Assembly (NCBI GenBank): GCA_030024065.1
Contig: JASEIE010000037.1
Coordinates: 1-16,339, forward strand
Reading direction: 5' to 3'
Source of the DNA: Thermodesulfobacteriota bacterium
Lineage (GTDB): Bacteria; Desulfobacterota; BSN033; UBA1163
Length of the DNA stretch: 16,339 bases
The notes below the pieces were generated by a model. That model saw only the letters and a list, made by a program, of their open reading frames with translations. It had not been told where the DNA came from and ran no database searches. The translations under genes and the position numbers were made by a program. The stretch's first letter is position 1. Each line of letters begins with the position of its first letter. This document shows positions 7,432 to 15,378 of this stretch, in pieces.

Positions 7432-8805
7432 CTATGGTTTCTCTGGGGCCAAGAGTCTGGTGAGCTTTCGCATATCATCCAGTTTTTCCAGGTCTTCCAC
7501 CATCGCAAATATTCCTTCCAACTTTTTCTCGTTGACGGGCATATTAGAATAGGAAAGCAGTCCGCCGAGTTTCTGGAAGAAATCATCCCGGTTTAAGCGA
7601 TTCTGCGGCTGGCCCTTCATGAATTCGGTTTTGTACTCGACCTTTTCCCCGTTCTTCAGTTCTATCTTCACGGTCGAGGGGGTTAACGGCCTTCCTGGGA
7701 TCGAGTGATCAACAACAATTTTGATCTTTTTGGTCAGGTCCATAACCTGAGGGTCCCTTACCGCCGCTTCTTCAAAGTCTTCTAAGGAGATCTTCTTTCT
7801 GATCAGGGAAGCGGCTACTGTATATTGAAGAGAGAACTGGGCATCCACCTGGGGATTGCTTCTGATTTCAAAAGGCTTCCCTGTAATTTCAAAGACATGT
7901 TCCGGAACTATGATTTCAATTTCTTTCACGTCGCCGGCCTTGATATCTTTCGTTTTTTGGATGGAAAGCATGGCATCGATGGAAGCATGGTTGCACCGGC
8001 AGCAGGGGTAAAGCTTGACACTCGCATTCGTTCCCTCGAACCTTTTCCCCAGGTCCTTGATTAATTCCTCCCGGTTATATAACCCCCGTTCATAGAGATT
8101 GAAATATCCGTACTTTCCCTCCCAAAGCCCTTTGGCCCCGGTAATCCCCTTTGTGGCTAAACAGGCTGCCATCACGCCTCCTTTGGCGGATAAACCAGGC
8201 ATGATTCTCTTCATCAAAGCCCCGTCGATCAGGTTCTGCAGAATCCCGGAGGTCATTGTGTAGGCAATTCCCAGGGCGTTATGCATCTGCTTCTCATCCA
8301 GCTTCAAAATCTTTCCGGCTGCCAGCGCGCATCCGGCATAGCCATAAACGGTTGACCAATGCCACCCTGTATCTTTCTGGGTGGCTACCCCCATCCGGCA
8401 GACCAGATCGGTTCCCAGAGTCATGGCAGTTATAAAATCTTTGCCGGAAACATTCCCCTTGGCTTCAGAGACGGCCAGGACTGCGGGCAAAATGGTAATG
8501 TTGGAATGGACATGCGCATCGTCGTGGACATCATCCAGCTCGCGGGCATGAGCCATCAGGCTATTCACCAAGGCTGCACTGGGCGCCGGGATCTTTTCCC
8601 CGTGGAAGAGGATGGTGCTTTCCTGTTTCCCTCCCCAATCCAGCAACTGTTCTTTCAATTCCTTGACCCCATAAGCAGTGGACCCTGCCATGATGGCGCC
8701 GATCGTATCGATGATAAATCCCTTGGTAATATCGACCGTCTCTTTCGGCAGGGTGGAATATTCTGTTTTCATCGCGTTCTCAACGACTATAAAGGATGCA
8801 TCCAT
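7432..8805 (-). CDS. MmgE/PrpD family protein 1
   Basis: A 457-residue protein of full family length. The MmgE/PrpD family includes 2-methylcitrate dehydratase, cis-aconitate decarboxylase and iminodisuccinate epimerase, all acting on small polycarboxylates in the cytoplasm without a metal cluster. The helical domain carries the acidic/histidine motif LDDVHDDAHVH (residues 90-100), and KLYPCCRCNHASIDA (264-278) is the family's lysine/histidine motif. KGQPQN is the usual loop before the C-terminal helix. The start is backed by AGGAGGG six bases upstream. It begins 17 bases after MmgE/PrpD gene 2 stops, so the two are surely in one operon, and it is last of three. Unlike its neighbours it keeps the full DD...DD.H.H segment, so it is the copy most likely to be catalytically conventional. 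No prpB, prpC or acn adjoins, so methylcitrate dehydratase is not supported. Confidence 0.88.
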   Translation of the reverse strand: MDASFIVVENAMKTEYSTLPKETVDITKGFIIDTIGAIMAGSTAYGVKELKEQLLDWGGKQESTILFHGEKIPAPSAALVNSLMAHARELDDVHDDAHVHSNITILPAVLAVSEAKGNVSGKDFITAMTLGTDLVCRMGVATQKDTGWHWSTVYGYAGCALAAGKILKLDEKQMHNALGIAYTMTSGILQNLIDGALMKRIMPGLSAKGGVMAACLATKGITGAKGLWEGKYGYFNLYERGLYNREELIKDLGKRFEGTNASVKLYPCCRCNHASIDAMLSIQKTKDIKAGDVKEIEIIVPEHVFEITGKPFEIRSNPQVDAQFSLQYTVAASLIRKKISLEDFEEAAVRDPQVMDLTKKIKIVVDHSIPGRPLTPSTVKIELKNGEKVEYKTEFMKGQPQNRLNRDDFFQKLGGLLSYSNMPVNEKKLEGIFAMVEDLEKLDDMRKLTRLLAPEKP

Positions 8806-8822
8806 GGTTCCCTCCTGTATCC

Positions 8823-10235
8823 TTATTTAGAGATTGATCCAATAGAGATTGATCCAAAAATCAGTTTCATCAGTTTGGAAAGGTCATCCAGTTTTTCCAG
8901 ATTCAGAACCATCGAGACCATCTCCTGCCTCGATTTCTCTACCATCCGTTGTGAGGTAAGGGAATGAAACTTCTCAATGAAGTCCTGTTCGGACATGGGA
9001 TTCTGAGGATCTCCCTTGGCCGCGTCTGTCCGGGCCGTAAAAACCTTCCCTGCTTTGGTGCGGATCTCGATAACGGATGGAGACTTTTCCGGAAATACTT
9101 TTTCGATCTCCGGGTCTTCTACGACCTTCACTTTGGCGGCCAGTTCATGCACGGCCGGATTGGCAATTTTTTCTTTACTCAACTGCTCCAGGCCCAGTTT
9201 GTGATCCATAATCGACGCCGCCACAAGGTAGGGGATGCTGAATTGACAGCTGATGAAGGTGCTTTTTGGGTTGGTATAGTTCTGCCCCGTTGAAATAGCA
9301 GCCATATGGTAGGTTCTTATGGTCATGGACTCTATATCCTGGGGAACAACCGGGTTCTCGCGCACGGCCTTTATTGCCACTTCGATGGCGCCGTGGGTAT
9401 GGCGGCAGGCCGAAAACGGCTTAAAATATAATTTGGGCATGGAATAGGTTTTGCCCAGTCCGTCGGTCAGGTAGTTCATGTTGGGTTTATCACAGCCGAT
9501 ATAGCAAAATCCCTGCTTCAGTCTGTCGGACCCAGCGAAAGGTTCGGGGAAGGAGGTGACGCCGGCCTGGGCCAGCAAGGCGGCCTCTACGCCTGCCTTG
9601 GCAGCCTGGGGGCCGTGTAAGAATTTGGCGGTAAAGCCGCCCAGTTTGTTGTCCTCGTACTCGATGGACATGGGTACAATACGGGCCATGATGCCCATGG
9701 ACTCTCTGATCCCCGCGCTTCCCAGGTCAAGAATCTTGGCGGCACCCGCAGCGGCCCCAAAGGCCCCGACCGTTCCCGACGGCATATATCCCCTTTTTAA
9801 ATGGGATGGAAAGACGGCCTCGGCGAGCCGTCCGGCGACTTCATACCCTGTGACCAGAGAAGCGATGAACTTCTTGCCATCGACCTTTTCTCGTTCGCCC
9901 AAGGCCAGGACCGCCGGGGGAACGGCTTCGGAAATATGGATCCCCCTGAACTGGAGGCCGTCCTGGAGTTCGAGAAGGGTACTCAAAATGCCGTTGCCAA
10001 AAGCGGCGCTTCGAACGGATGTTTTAAACCCCATCCCCAAAACAGAGGCCTCTTCCTTATCCCCCCAGGCCTTTACCATATTGTTAAGCTGATGCGCTTC
10101 GGGCATAATCCCTGCGCCGATACAAATTCCCATAAAGTCCAGTAAAACGATCTTGGCTTGGTGAATCACTTCCGGGGGAAGCATTTCATAAGAAAGTTTC
10201 CCAAAATGATCGGCCATAACTTCCGCGTATGCCAT
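8823..10235 (-). CDS. MmgE/PrpD family protein 2
   Basis: The frame opens at ATG 10256, but I place the start at 10235 (470 residues, MAYAEVMADHFGK): AAGGAGGAG lies between the two ATGs with ideal spacing for the second, so the first seven codons are probably leader. The protein has the MmgE/PrpD layout: GFKTSVRSAAFGNG, then LELQDGLQFRGIH (residues 88-100) where protein 1 has LDDVHDD, then LYFKPFSACRHTHGAIE and AKGDPQNPM. It is clearly more like protein 3 than protein 1, sharing LSYE.LP.EVI, FG-KTS-R-AA and KP[FY]SACRxxH. Loss of the DD pair suggests a different substrate or a non-catalytic partner role. The C-terminus ends in a duplicated GSIS from a 15-base tandem duplication. A 130-base gap without features separates it from gene 3. 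Confidence 0.87.
   Translation of the reverse strand: MAYAEVMADHFGKLSYEMLPPEVIHQAKIVLLDFMGICIGAGIMPEAHQLNNMVKAWGDKEEASVLGMGFKTSVRSAAFGNGILSTLLELQDGLQFRGIHISEAVPPAVLALGEREKVDGKKFIASLVTGYEVAGRLAEAVFPSHLKRGYMPSGTVGAFGAAAGAAKILDLGSAGIRESMGIMARIVPMSIEYEDNKLGGFTAKFLHGPQAAKAGVEAALLAQAGVTSFPEPFAGSDRLKQGFCYIGCDKPNMNYLTDGLGKTYSMPKLYFKPFSACRHTHGAIEVAIKAVRENPVVPQDIESMTIRTYHMAAISTGQNYTNPKSTFISCQFSIPYLVAASIMDHKLGLEQLSKEKIANPAVHELAAKVKVVEDPEIEKVFPEKSPSVIEIRTKAGKVFTARTDAAKGDPQNPMSEQDFIEKFHSLTSQRMVEKSRQEMVSMVLNLEKLDDLSKLMKLIFGSISIGSISK
8828..8857. repeat. Perfect 15-base tandem duplication at the end of MmgE/PrpD gene 2
   Basis: TAGAGATTGATCCAA occurs twice head to tail (8828-8842 and 8843-8857). Being 15 bases it preserves frame and gives the C-terminal residues FGSISIGSISK. 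It ends about 20 bases before the next start codon, so it also lengthens the intergenic region by one unit. Confidence 0.95.
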
Positions 10236-10365
10236 TTTTCTCTCCTCCTTTTCCATTTTTCAAACATCCCTGAAATTTCCTTCCCTGCAAAGAATCCCTC
10301 TCCCCCTGCTCCCGGAGACGAACCCACAGAATCTGCCGGTTCTTCCTTCTGCTCCTCTAAATCTT

Positions 10366-11733
10366 TTATTTAACCAGATCTTTCATGAGATCTGAAATCT
10401 CCACCCTTTCCAGATGATGGATCTTTTGGGCCACCATCTCTGCTTTTTCTCTGGACAAGACCTCTGCCGCCAGGCTGTAATATTTGGCCATCTGCTCCTC
10501 CACAGGAATTCCTCTGGAGGGTTCCCATTTTAAAACATCCACTTGCTTTTCAAAAGAAGTTCCGTTCCGCAGGATAATCCGCACCCTGGCCGGCGCCTTT
10601 TCCGGGTACACCCTGGTCATGGCTTCGTCCGCCGTCACCTCCACCAATTTTGCCAGCTCCAGAATCTTGGGATTGGAGATCTTCTCCCGGGTGTATGATT
10701 TGGGGCTGATGGCTCGGTCCCACACGACCGAAGCCATGAGATAAGGGATGCTGAATTGGCAGAACGATATGCTGCTTTCCGGGTTGGGAAACCTTTTCCC
10801 CAGTTCGCGGGAAGCGCGGGCATAAGTTTTCACCTCTATTTTTTGGACCATGGCCGGATCGATGACATTCTCCTGCACCAGGGCCAGGGCCGCCTCCACC
10901 GCGCTGTGAGAGAGGCGGCAGGCTGAATAGGGTTTGTAATATACATCCATGATCGTATACTTTTCCCCCAGGCCCTCGATCAGTTTCTCATAGAGGGGGT
11001 CTTGACTGATCACATTGCAGAACCCCAGGTGCCGGGGAGGGGTGCCCATGAAGATTTCCTGACATCCCGTAAATCCTTTTTGAGCCAGCAAGGCCGATTC
11101 GATCCCCACCATGGATGCCTGCCCCGGATGGGCCGGTTTAATCGTCGTCCCCCAGACATTCTCCCGGGTGGAGAGGGGCAATAAAAACCCGGCGATTCCC
11201 AGGGCATTAATCAGTTGGGGGACATTTAGTCCCAGAAGCTTTCCCGCGGCAGCTGCGGAGGCAAAAGTTCCTGCTGTGCCTGTTTTCATAGTTCCCGTGC
11301 TCTTCTCGGCAGGCAACGATTCGGCAACTCGATTCCCCACTTCATACCCGGCCACGACGGCAGTAATAAATTCTTTTGGCCCTTTCTTTAAGCACTCGGC
11401 CAGGGCCAGGGCAGCGGGTTGGACACATGAGGCAGGATGCATATTCGCCGAAGTCAAACCGTCCTGCATTTCCAGAACCTCGGAGAGATAGCCATTGGCC
11501 AGAGCGGCGTTGCGGCAGGATGTCTTATACCCGAAACCCAAAATGGTGCTCTCTGGCCGGTCGCCGAGGTCCCTCGCCCATTCGGCAATCATCTTGGCTT
11601 CCTGTAGGGGATAGGCCCCTAAAATACAGCCCACATGATCCCGGGTGCATTCTTTTGTCTTTACGATGACCTCCCTGGGCAGGTCTTCATAAGACAGTGA
11701 ACCCACAAATTCTGCAATTTTTTTGGCATACAT
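10366..11733 (-). CDS. MmgE/PrpD family protein 3
   Basis: A 455-residue MmgE/PrpD-family protein, first of the three in transcription order. Recognisable elements are LSYEDLPREVI near the N-terminus, LGFGYKTSCRNAALANGYL, VLEMQDGLTSANMHPASC in place of the LDDxHD motif, a glycine/alanine-rich helix (GTAGTFASAAAAGKLLGL), and DVYYKPYSACRLSHSAVEA. The C-terminal loop reads KWEPSRGIPVEE, further from the usual KGxPxNP than in proteins 1 and 2. The start is supported by GAAGGAG six bases before ATG. It is paralogous to protein 2 (roughly 40% identical by eye in the N-terminal 90 residues). The reaction is unknown: dehydration, isomerisation or decarboxylation of a carboxylate are the family options. 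No obvious promoter was found upstream, so transcription may continue from the TTT operon or begin within 11911-12148. Confidence 0.87.
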   Translation of the reverse strand: MYAKKIAEFVGSLSYEDLPREVIVKTKECTRDHVGCILGAYPLQEAKMIAEWARDLGDRPESTILGFGYKTSCRNAALANGYLSEVLEMQDGLTSANMHPASCVQPAALALAECLKKGPKEFITAVVAGYEVGNRVAESLPAEKSTGTMKTGTAGTFASAAAAGKLLGLNVPQLINALGIAGFLLPLSTRENVWGTTIKPAHPGQASMVGIESALLAQKGFTGCQEIFMGTPPRHLGFCNVISQDPLYEKLIEGLGEKYTIMDVYYKPYSACRLSHSAVEAALALVQENVIDPAMVQKIEVKTYARASRELGKRFPNPESSISFCQFSIPYLMASVVWDRAISPKSYTREKISNPKILELAKLVEVTADEAMTRVYPEKAPARVRIILRNGTSFEKQVDVLKWEPSRGIPVEEQMAKYYSLAAEVLSREKAEMVAQKIHHLERVEISDLMKDLVK

Positions 11734-11764
11734 ATTAAGCTCCTTCGAAGGCCCGATATGATTC

Positions 11765-11910
11765 TTATAGTAAACGGCTTAAATAAGTTAGCATCGAAGA
11801 GATGGTCATGGCGAACGAAGTAAAACAATCTCACAAGGAATGAGATTGCCGCATCGCTACACTCCTCGCAACGACTCTTTTCCTGAGATGTTCACTGACG
11901 TTCACTGTAG
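11765..11910 (+). repeat. MITE-like palindromic element, copy B
   Basis: Second copy of the element seen at 7157-7286, in the same orientation, about 146 bases long. The left tip is TTATAGTAAACGGC (11765-11778); the right end reads CTACAGTGAACGTC on the minus strand. The inner palindrome runs from GTCATGGCGA (11805) to TCGCAACGAC (ending 11875). It is longer than copy A partly because TTCACTGACG/TTCACTGTAG near the right tip looks like a local 10-base duplication. It lies between tctB and the MmgE/PrpD genes and could act as an intercistronic hairpin. Confidence 0.75.
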
Positions 11911-12148
11911 ATCAACTCTAACTCTTGACGGATCTGCTTGATGCCTGCTTCGATCATCCTATCTCCACCGGGGAAAAAAGGCTCCCCCGGCTGTCGCTTC
12001 CTAAACAGAAGGATCCGCCCTTCTCCGCTTCCAAAATATTATTATCAAACAAGAGGCAAAGACCCTTTCTGCTGCCAGATCTGACCCGCCGGCACAGGCG
12101 CCCGGAATACCCCGTCCCCCGGGCAGCCGGGGGGAGGAGATAGGGACT
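11911..12148. other. Non-coding stretch with two hairpins after tctB
   Basis: No gene is supported here. Two stem-loops are visible: CCCCCGG-GCAG-CCGGGGG (12116-12133), just past the tctB stop, and AGAAGG-ATCCGC-CCTTCT (12007-12024). Neither has a T tract on the minus strand, so they are at best weak or Rho-assisted terminators for the TTT operon. The AT-rich segment at about 12030-12055 could hold a promoter for the MmgE/PrpD genes, but I could not define convincing boxes. Confidence 0.4.
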
Positions 12149-12628
12149 TTAGAAAGGTAATTTTACATATTTCTCCAGGATACTTTCCGGCCAGTGGACA
12201 CCGAATATGACCGCATACTGAACCATGATCAGATAAACCGCCACCCCGACGGTAATCAGAGTTTTCAGCCAGCTCCGTTTGCCTTCCACCCTGAGAAAGA
12301 TGATAAACCAGAGTACGAACCCGAGTTTAAATCCTATGAGCCAAATCAGGGCAAACGAGCACAGGATCCAGGCCATATACTTCCCGGCTTTCCTGTATAT
12401 AACCCTTGTGGATTGGGTTTGATCGGGAGTGATATCGTAAATTACATCCTTCTTCTTCATGCCCCTCAGTTCCCTGTATAACTGGATAAGCGCGAGGATA
12501 AGGGTCGGGGTCACGATCACAACCGGGTAGATCCAGGCCTTGGATTTAAAGGTTGTGCCTTCATAAAGCATTGCCGCAAGGAACACGGCAAGTAAAAGTG
12601 AAAACCACGCCCCACCGGTCATCTTCAT
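12149..12628 (-). CDS. tctB: TTT transporter small membrane subunit TctB
   Basis: A 159-residue hydrophobic protein in the position and with the size and topology of TctB, the small subunit of the tripartite tricarboxylate transporter. Likely membrane segments lie at about residues 7-22, 33-50, 83-113 (a long or paired segment) and 119-143. A charged cytoplasmic loop at 51-80 (YRELRGMKKKDVIYD) is typical. TctB sequences are poorly conserved, so the call rests on size, topology and its place 18 bases after tctA. GAAGGAGG precedes the ATG at good spacing. TctB works with TctA in the inner membrane to take up the carboxylate delivered by TctC, driven by an ion gradient. Confidence 0.85.
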   Translation of the reverse strand: MKMTGGAWFSLLLAVFLAAMLYEGTTFKSKAWIYPVVIVTPTLILALIQLYRELRGMKKKDVIYDITPDQTQSTRVIYRKAGKYMAWILCSFALIWLIGFKLGFVLWFIIFLRVEGKRSWLKTLITVGVAVYLIMVQYAVIFGVHWPESILEKYVKLPF

Positions 12629-12646
12629 GAAACGCCTCCTTCGTTG

Positions 12647-14134
12647 TTAAACATTGTCTGTCTTCGCTTCAGACGATTGCGGGTTCTGCCGCAACGACAT
12701 CCAGATGGTTAAAACAATCAGGAGTCCGATGATGATCACGCCGGGCTGGTAGAGCCATTCATCCCCGTACCGTAGAATGGATATGTGCATGTACTGCTCG
12801 GCGACGTTCCCCAGAACATAGCCCACCAGAAGCGAGGGGCGGGGATATCCGAACCTCTTACAGAACCAGCCCAGGACGCCAAAACCAATGAGGGTAAACA
12901 GATCCCCCCAGTGGCGGGTGCTCTGGAAGGCTCCCAAAATGACCGTTAGCAGGATGAAAGGCGCCAGCAGATCGATCGGTATGCGCGTGATGCGGGCCAG
13001 GGGCCGGGCAAAGCTGAAGCAGATAATGGCCGAGAATACATTCGCCAGGGCCAGACTCCAGATCATGGAGATGGTTACAGGCAGATGCTTCGTGACCATC
13101 TCCCGTCCCGGGAAAATCCCGATGATCATGAAGGCGGCCAGGAGCAGAGACATCATCGGGCCGCCCGGGATGCCGAAGAGGATCGTGGGAATCATGTCCC
13201 CGCCGACGCAGGCGTTATTGGCAGCCTCCGGGGCCACGAGCCCGCGGATATCCCCCTTGCTGAATTGTGACCTGTCTTTGGAGCCCGTGACGGCATAGCC
13301 GTAGGCCATCCAGTTGGCGACAGACCCTCCCATTCCGGGGAGGACTCCAACGTACGCTCCAATGAGGGAGCCCTTCCAGACCCATCCGATATTCTTGAGG
13401 GCTGCTCTAACCCCGTCCCACAGACCTTTGACGCTCTTCGGAACATCCGCAATCGAAGTCCCGCGGCTCAACAGGTCCACAATCTCCGGCATGGCAAACA
13501 CCCCCAGGGCCACTGGCACCAGGGGGAGCCCGCTGAAGAGATACGGCTGGTCTAACGTGTAACGGAAAACGCCGATCCCCGGGGCGCCGCCGACACAGGA
13601 TGCTATCATCCCCAGGCCGGCAGCGATACATCCCTTGATGGGCGACTGTCCGCCTAAGGTAGCAACGGCGATGATCCCCAGGATGGACATCATGAAGAAG
13701 TCCGGCGAGCCCATCATAAGGATGAGTGGTCGGGCGATAGGCAGGGAAAGGGTCAGGCATAAGGCGCCAAAGAGGCCGCCGATCAGGGAAGCGGTGAGGG
13801 CAGCCCCGAGGGCCATACCCGCCAACCCTTTCTTGGCCATGGAATACCCTTCCATGATTGTGGCCGCGCCGCCCACTGTCCCCGGCACACCCATGAGAAT
13901 GGCCGTGATGCTATCGGAAGTAACGCAGACGGCACCTGCCCCGATAATTAAAGCCAGGGCCGCACTTGGCTCTCCCAGTTTGAAAACGAAGGGCAGCACA
14001 ATTGCCATGGCAACTGTCCCCCCGACTCCGGGCAGGATCCCGATCACGATGCCTACCGTCACACCACAGAGAAGCATCAACAGGTAAAAAGGATTCCACA
14101 CGAGCGCTGCCGCACCAACAAAACCCTCTAACAT
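12647..14134 (-). CDS. tctA: TTT transporter large membrane subunit TctA
   Basis: A 495-residue integral membrane protein with the twin TctA signatures: GILPGVGG (residues 32-39) and, in the second half, GVLPGMGGSVANWMAYGYA (LPGMGG at 265-270), reflecting the internal repeat of the family. GDMIPTILFGIPGGPMMSLLLAAFM is another conserved stretch. About a dozen hydrophobic segments are apparent. It is the channel-forming subunit of the tripartite tricarboxylate transporter. It follows tctC-3 by 61 bases and precedes tctB by 18, giving the order C-A-B rather than the more usual C-B-A. The start is fixed by an in-frame TAA two codons upstream, yet the ribosome binding site is weak: the nearest GGAGG is part of a small palindrome (GGAGGAACCTCC) about 25 bases upstream. 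Confidence 0.95.
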   Translation of the reverse strand: MLEGFVGAAALVWNPFYLLMLLCGVTVGIVIGILPGVGGTVAMAIVLPFVFKLGEPSAALALIIGAGAVCVTSDSITAILMGVPGTVGGAATIMEGYSMAKKGLAGMALGAALTASLIGGLFGALCLTLSLPIARPLILMMGSPDFFMMSILGIIAVATLGGQSPIKGCIAAGLGMIASCVGGAPGIGVFRYTLDQPYLFSGLPLVPVALGVFAMPEIVDLLSRGTSIADVPKSVKGLWDGVRAALKNIGWVWKGSLIGAYVGVLPGMGGSVANWMAYGYAVTGSKDRSQFSKGDIRGLVAPEAANNACVGGDMIPTILFGIPGGPMMSLLLAAFMIIGIFPGREMVTKHLPVTISMIWSLALANVFSAIICFSFARPLARITRIPIDLLAPFILLTVILGAFQSTRHWGDLFTLIGFGVLGWFCKRFGYPRPSLLVGYVLGNVAEQYMHISILRYGDEWLYQPGVIIIGLLIVLTIWMSLRQNPQSSEAKTDNV

Positions 14135-14195
14135 TTCTTAAACTCTATATAGGAGGTTCCTCCAAACACACCCGGGGAGGGGATGCCTCAAGGAT

Positions 14196-15311
14196 TTATT
14201 CCACGCCCCATTTTTCTTTGAGCCAGGTCCTGAGCCAGGCTACGGCGTCGGGATCGGACCCAACCATAATCTTATCCCACAGTTTCGTCATCTTTTCGCC
14301 AGCCATATAGGAAACTTTCATCTTGCCTTCCGCTTCAGCGATAAATTTTGGATCCTTGGCCATATTGTCGCAGGCGTCCGCTACAATGTCCACGATCCCC
14401 TGGGGCGTGCCCGGGGGGAGGCAAAGGATCTTGTCAAAGACATCGATAGCCCCGGAGACCGCTTTGTGGGCTTCCCATATTTTCCCGGAAGGAAGCTTTC
14501 CAAAAATCTCCTTGTAGCGATCGGCTATGGTGGGGACATGTCCGAGGGGAGGATCGACCCTTATGTTCAGTCCATCTGCATCCAGAGTCCCCGTTTGCCA
14601 CAGTATCTTTGTTTCTCCTGTTTTTTCCAGGGGCGCGACGTAGCCCGGATATCCCAGGACGGTCTCGCTTGTGGAATTGATCTCCCCGGCTAGGTAGGCA
14701 CGCCTCGCCTCGCCAGAGCCCGCATAGGCCAGGACTAACTTTTTAACTTTAATGCCCAGAAGCTCTCTGCCCAGGAGGAAAGAGGTGGTCGTGCCGCCCC
14801 CGGGGGGCAGATGGCCATAGATGAGCAGTTCCTTCTCGAAGAGCTCCTTGAAATCTTTGTAGACATCCCCCTTGGCGATATGGATGTAAGAAGAGGAGTT
14901 AACGATGACCTTGGGCATCTTGTTGAGGTCATATTTGCAGCCTTTTAACTGGAGCAGGCTGATCAGGTTCACTGCCCCGCTTGTCTGCAACATGGTTGTG
15001 CCATCTTTCTTCGCCACGTTGTAAACATGGTTGGACCCGAGCATGCCGGTTGCCCCAGGCATGTTGACTACGATGACCAATGGATTGCCGGGAATGAATT
15101 TTGGCAGCCAACCGCTCAGGAACCGCGCGCCGATGTCCGCGCCGCCCCCGGCAGCCATGGGGACGACGATCTCAATCGTCTTGCCCTTGAAGTAATTCGG
15201 GTCAACCTTCTGCGCCCACCCTGTTGAGGTGACGACCATGGGAATCAACACCAGGAGCATTAAAACGATCCCCAGGCCCCTTATTGAATCCAAACGTTTC
15301 ATGCTTTTCAT
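14196..15311 (-). CDS. tctC: TTT-family solute-binding protein TctC-3
   Basis: Periplasmic binding protein of the TTT transporter encoded next to it. The frame opens at ATG 15329, but AAAGGAGGT lies six bases before a second ATG at 15311, so I start there (371 residues, MKSMKRLDSIRG). The signal peptide has hydrophobic residues at about 13-30 and likely cleavage after A33 (GWA|Q). The mature protein begins YFKGKTIEIVVPMAAGGGADIGAR and ends WLRTWLKEKWGVE. It is plainly homologous to TctC-1 and TctC-2, more than half identical in the central part (ELLGIKVKKLVLAYAGSGEARRAY, compared with ELLQFKTKKLILAYGGSGDTRRAF), and shares their extended length, so all three probably dock on the same TctAB. 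It is first in the tctC-tctA-tctB operon. Confidence 0.93.
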   Translation of the reverse strand: MKSMKRLDSIRGLGIVLMLLVLIPMVVTSTGWAQKVDPNYFKGKTIEIVVPMAAGGGADIGARFLSGWLPKFIPGNPLVIVVNMPGATGMLGSNHVYNVAKKDGTTMLQTSGAVNLISLLQLKGCKYDLNKMPKVIVNSSSYIHIAKGDVYKDFKELFEKELLIYGHLPPGGGTTTSFLLGRELLGIKVKKLVLAYAGSGEARRAYLAGEINSTSETVLGYPGYVAPLEKTGETKILWQTGTLDADGLNIRVDPPLGHVPTIADRYKEIFGKLPSGKIWEAHKAVSGAIDVFDKILCLPPGTPQGIVDIVADACDNMAKDPKFIAEAEGKMKVSYMAGEKMTKLWDKIMVGSDPDAVAWLRTWLKEKWGVE

Positions 15312-15345
15312 CTGAGTACCTCCTTTCATTAATTGGGATTAAATA

Positions 15346-15374
15346 CTGATACCATTATGGAGTTAATATGTCAA
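15346..15374 (-). promoter_or_regulatory. Sigma-70-type promoter of the tctCAB operon
   Basis: Minus strand: perfect -35 TTGACA (15369-15374), 17-base spacer, then TATCAG (15346-15351) with an extended -10 TG just upstream (TGGTATCAG). Predicted start near 15339, about 28 bases before the ATG at 15311. The -10 has two mismatches, so activation may be needed. Confidence 0.7.
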
Positions 15375-15378
15375 GGCG

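Noticed and set aside
8359..8967. Long plus-strand reading frame of 202 codons
   Set aside because: It lies antisense over two clear MmgE/PrpD genes and has no family resemblance; a shadow frame.
9556..10092. Plus-strand reading frame of 178 codons
   Set aside because: Antisense to MmgE/PrpD gene 2 with composition typical of a shadow frame.
7432..11733. Methylcitrate cycle (prp) operon
   Set aside because: Three PrpD-family genes but no methylcitrate synthase, methylisocitrate lyase or aconitase; the family name alone does not give the reaction.
7157..11910. CRISPR array from repeated palindromes
   Set aside because: Only two copies, about 4.5 kb apart with genes between them and no regular spacers.
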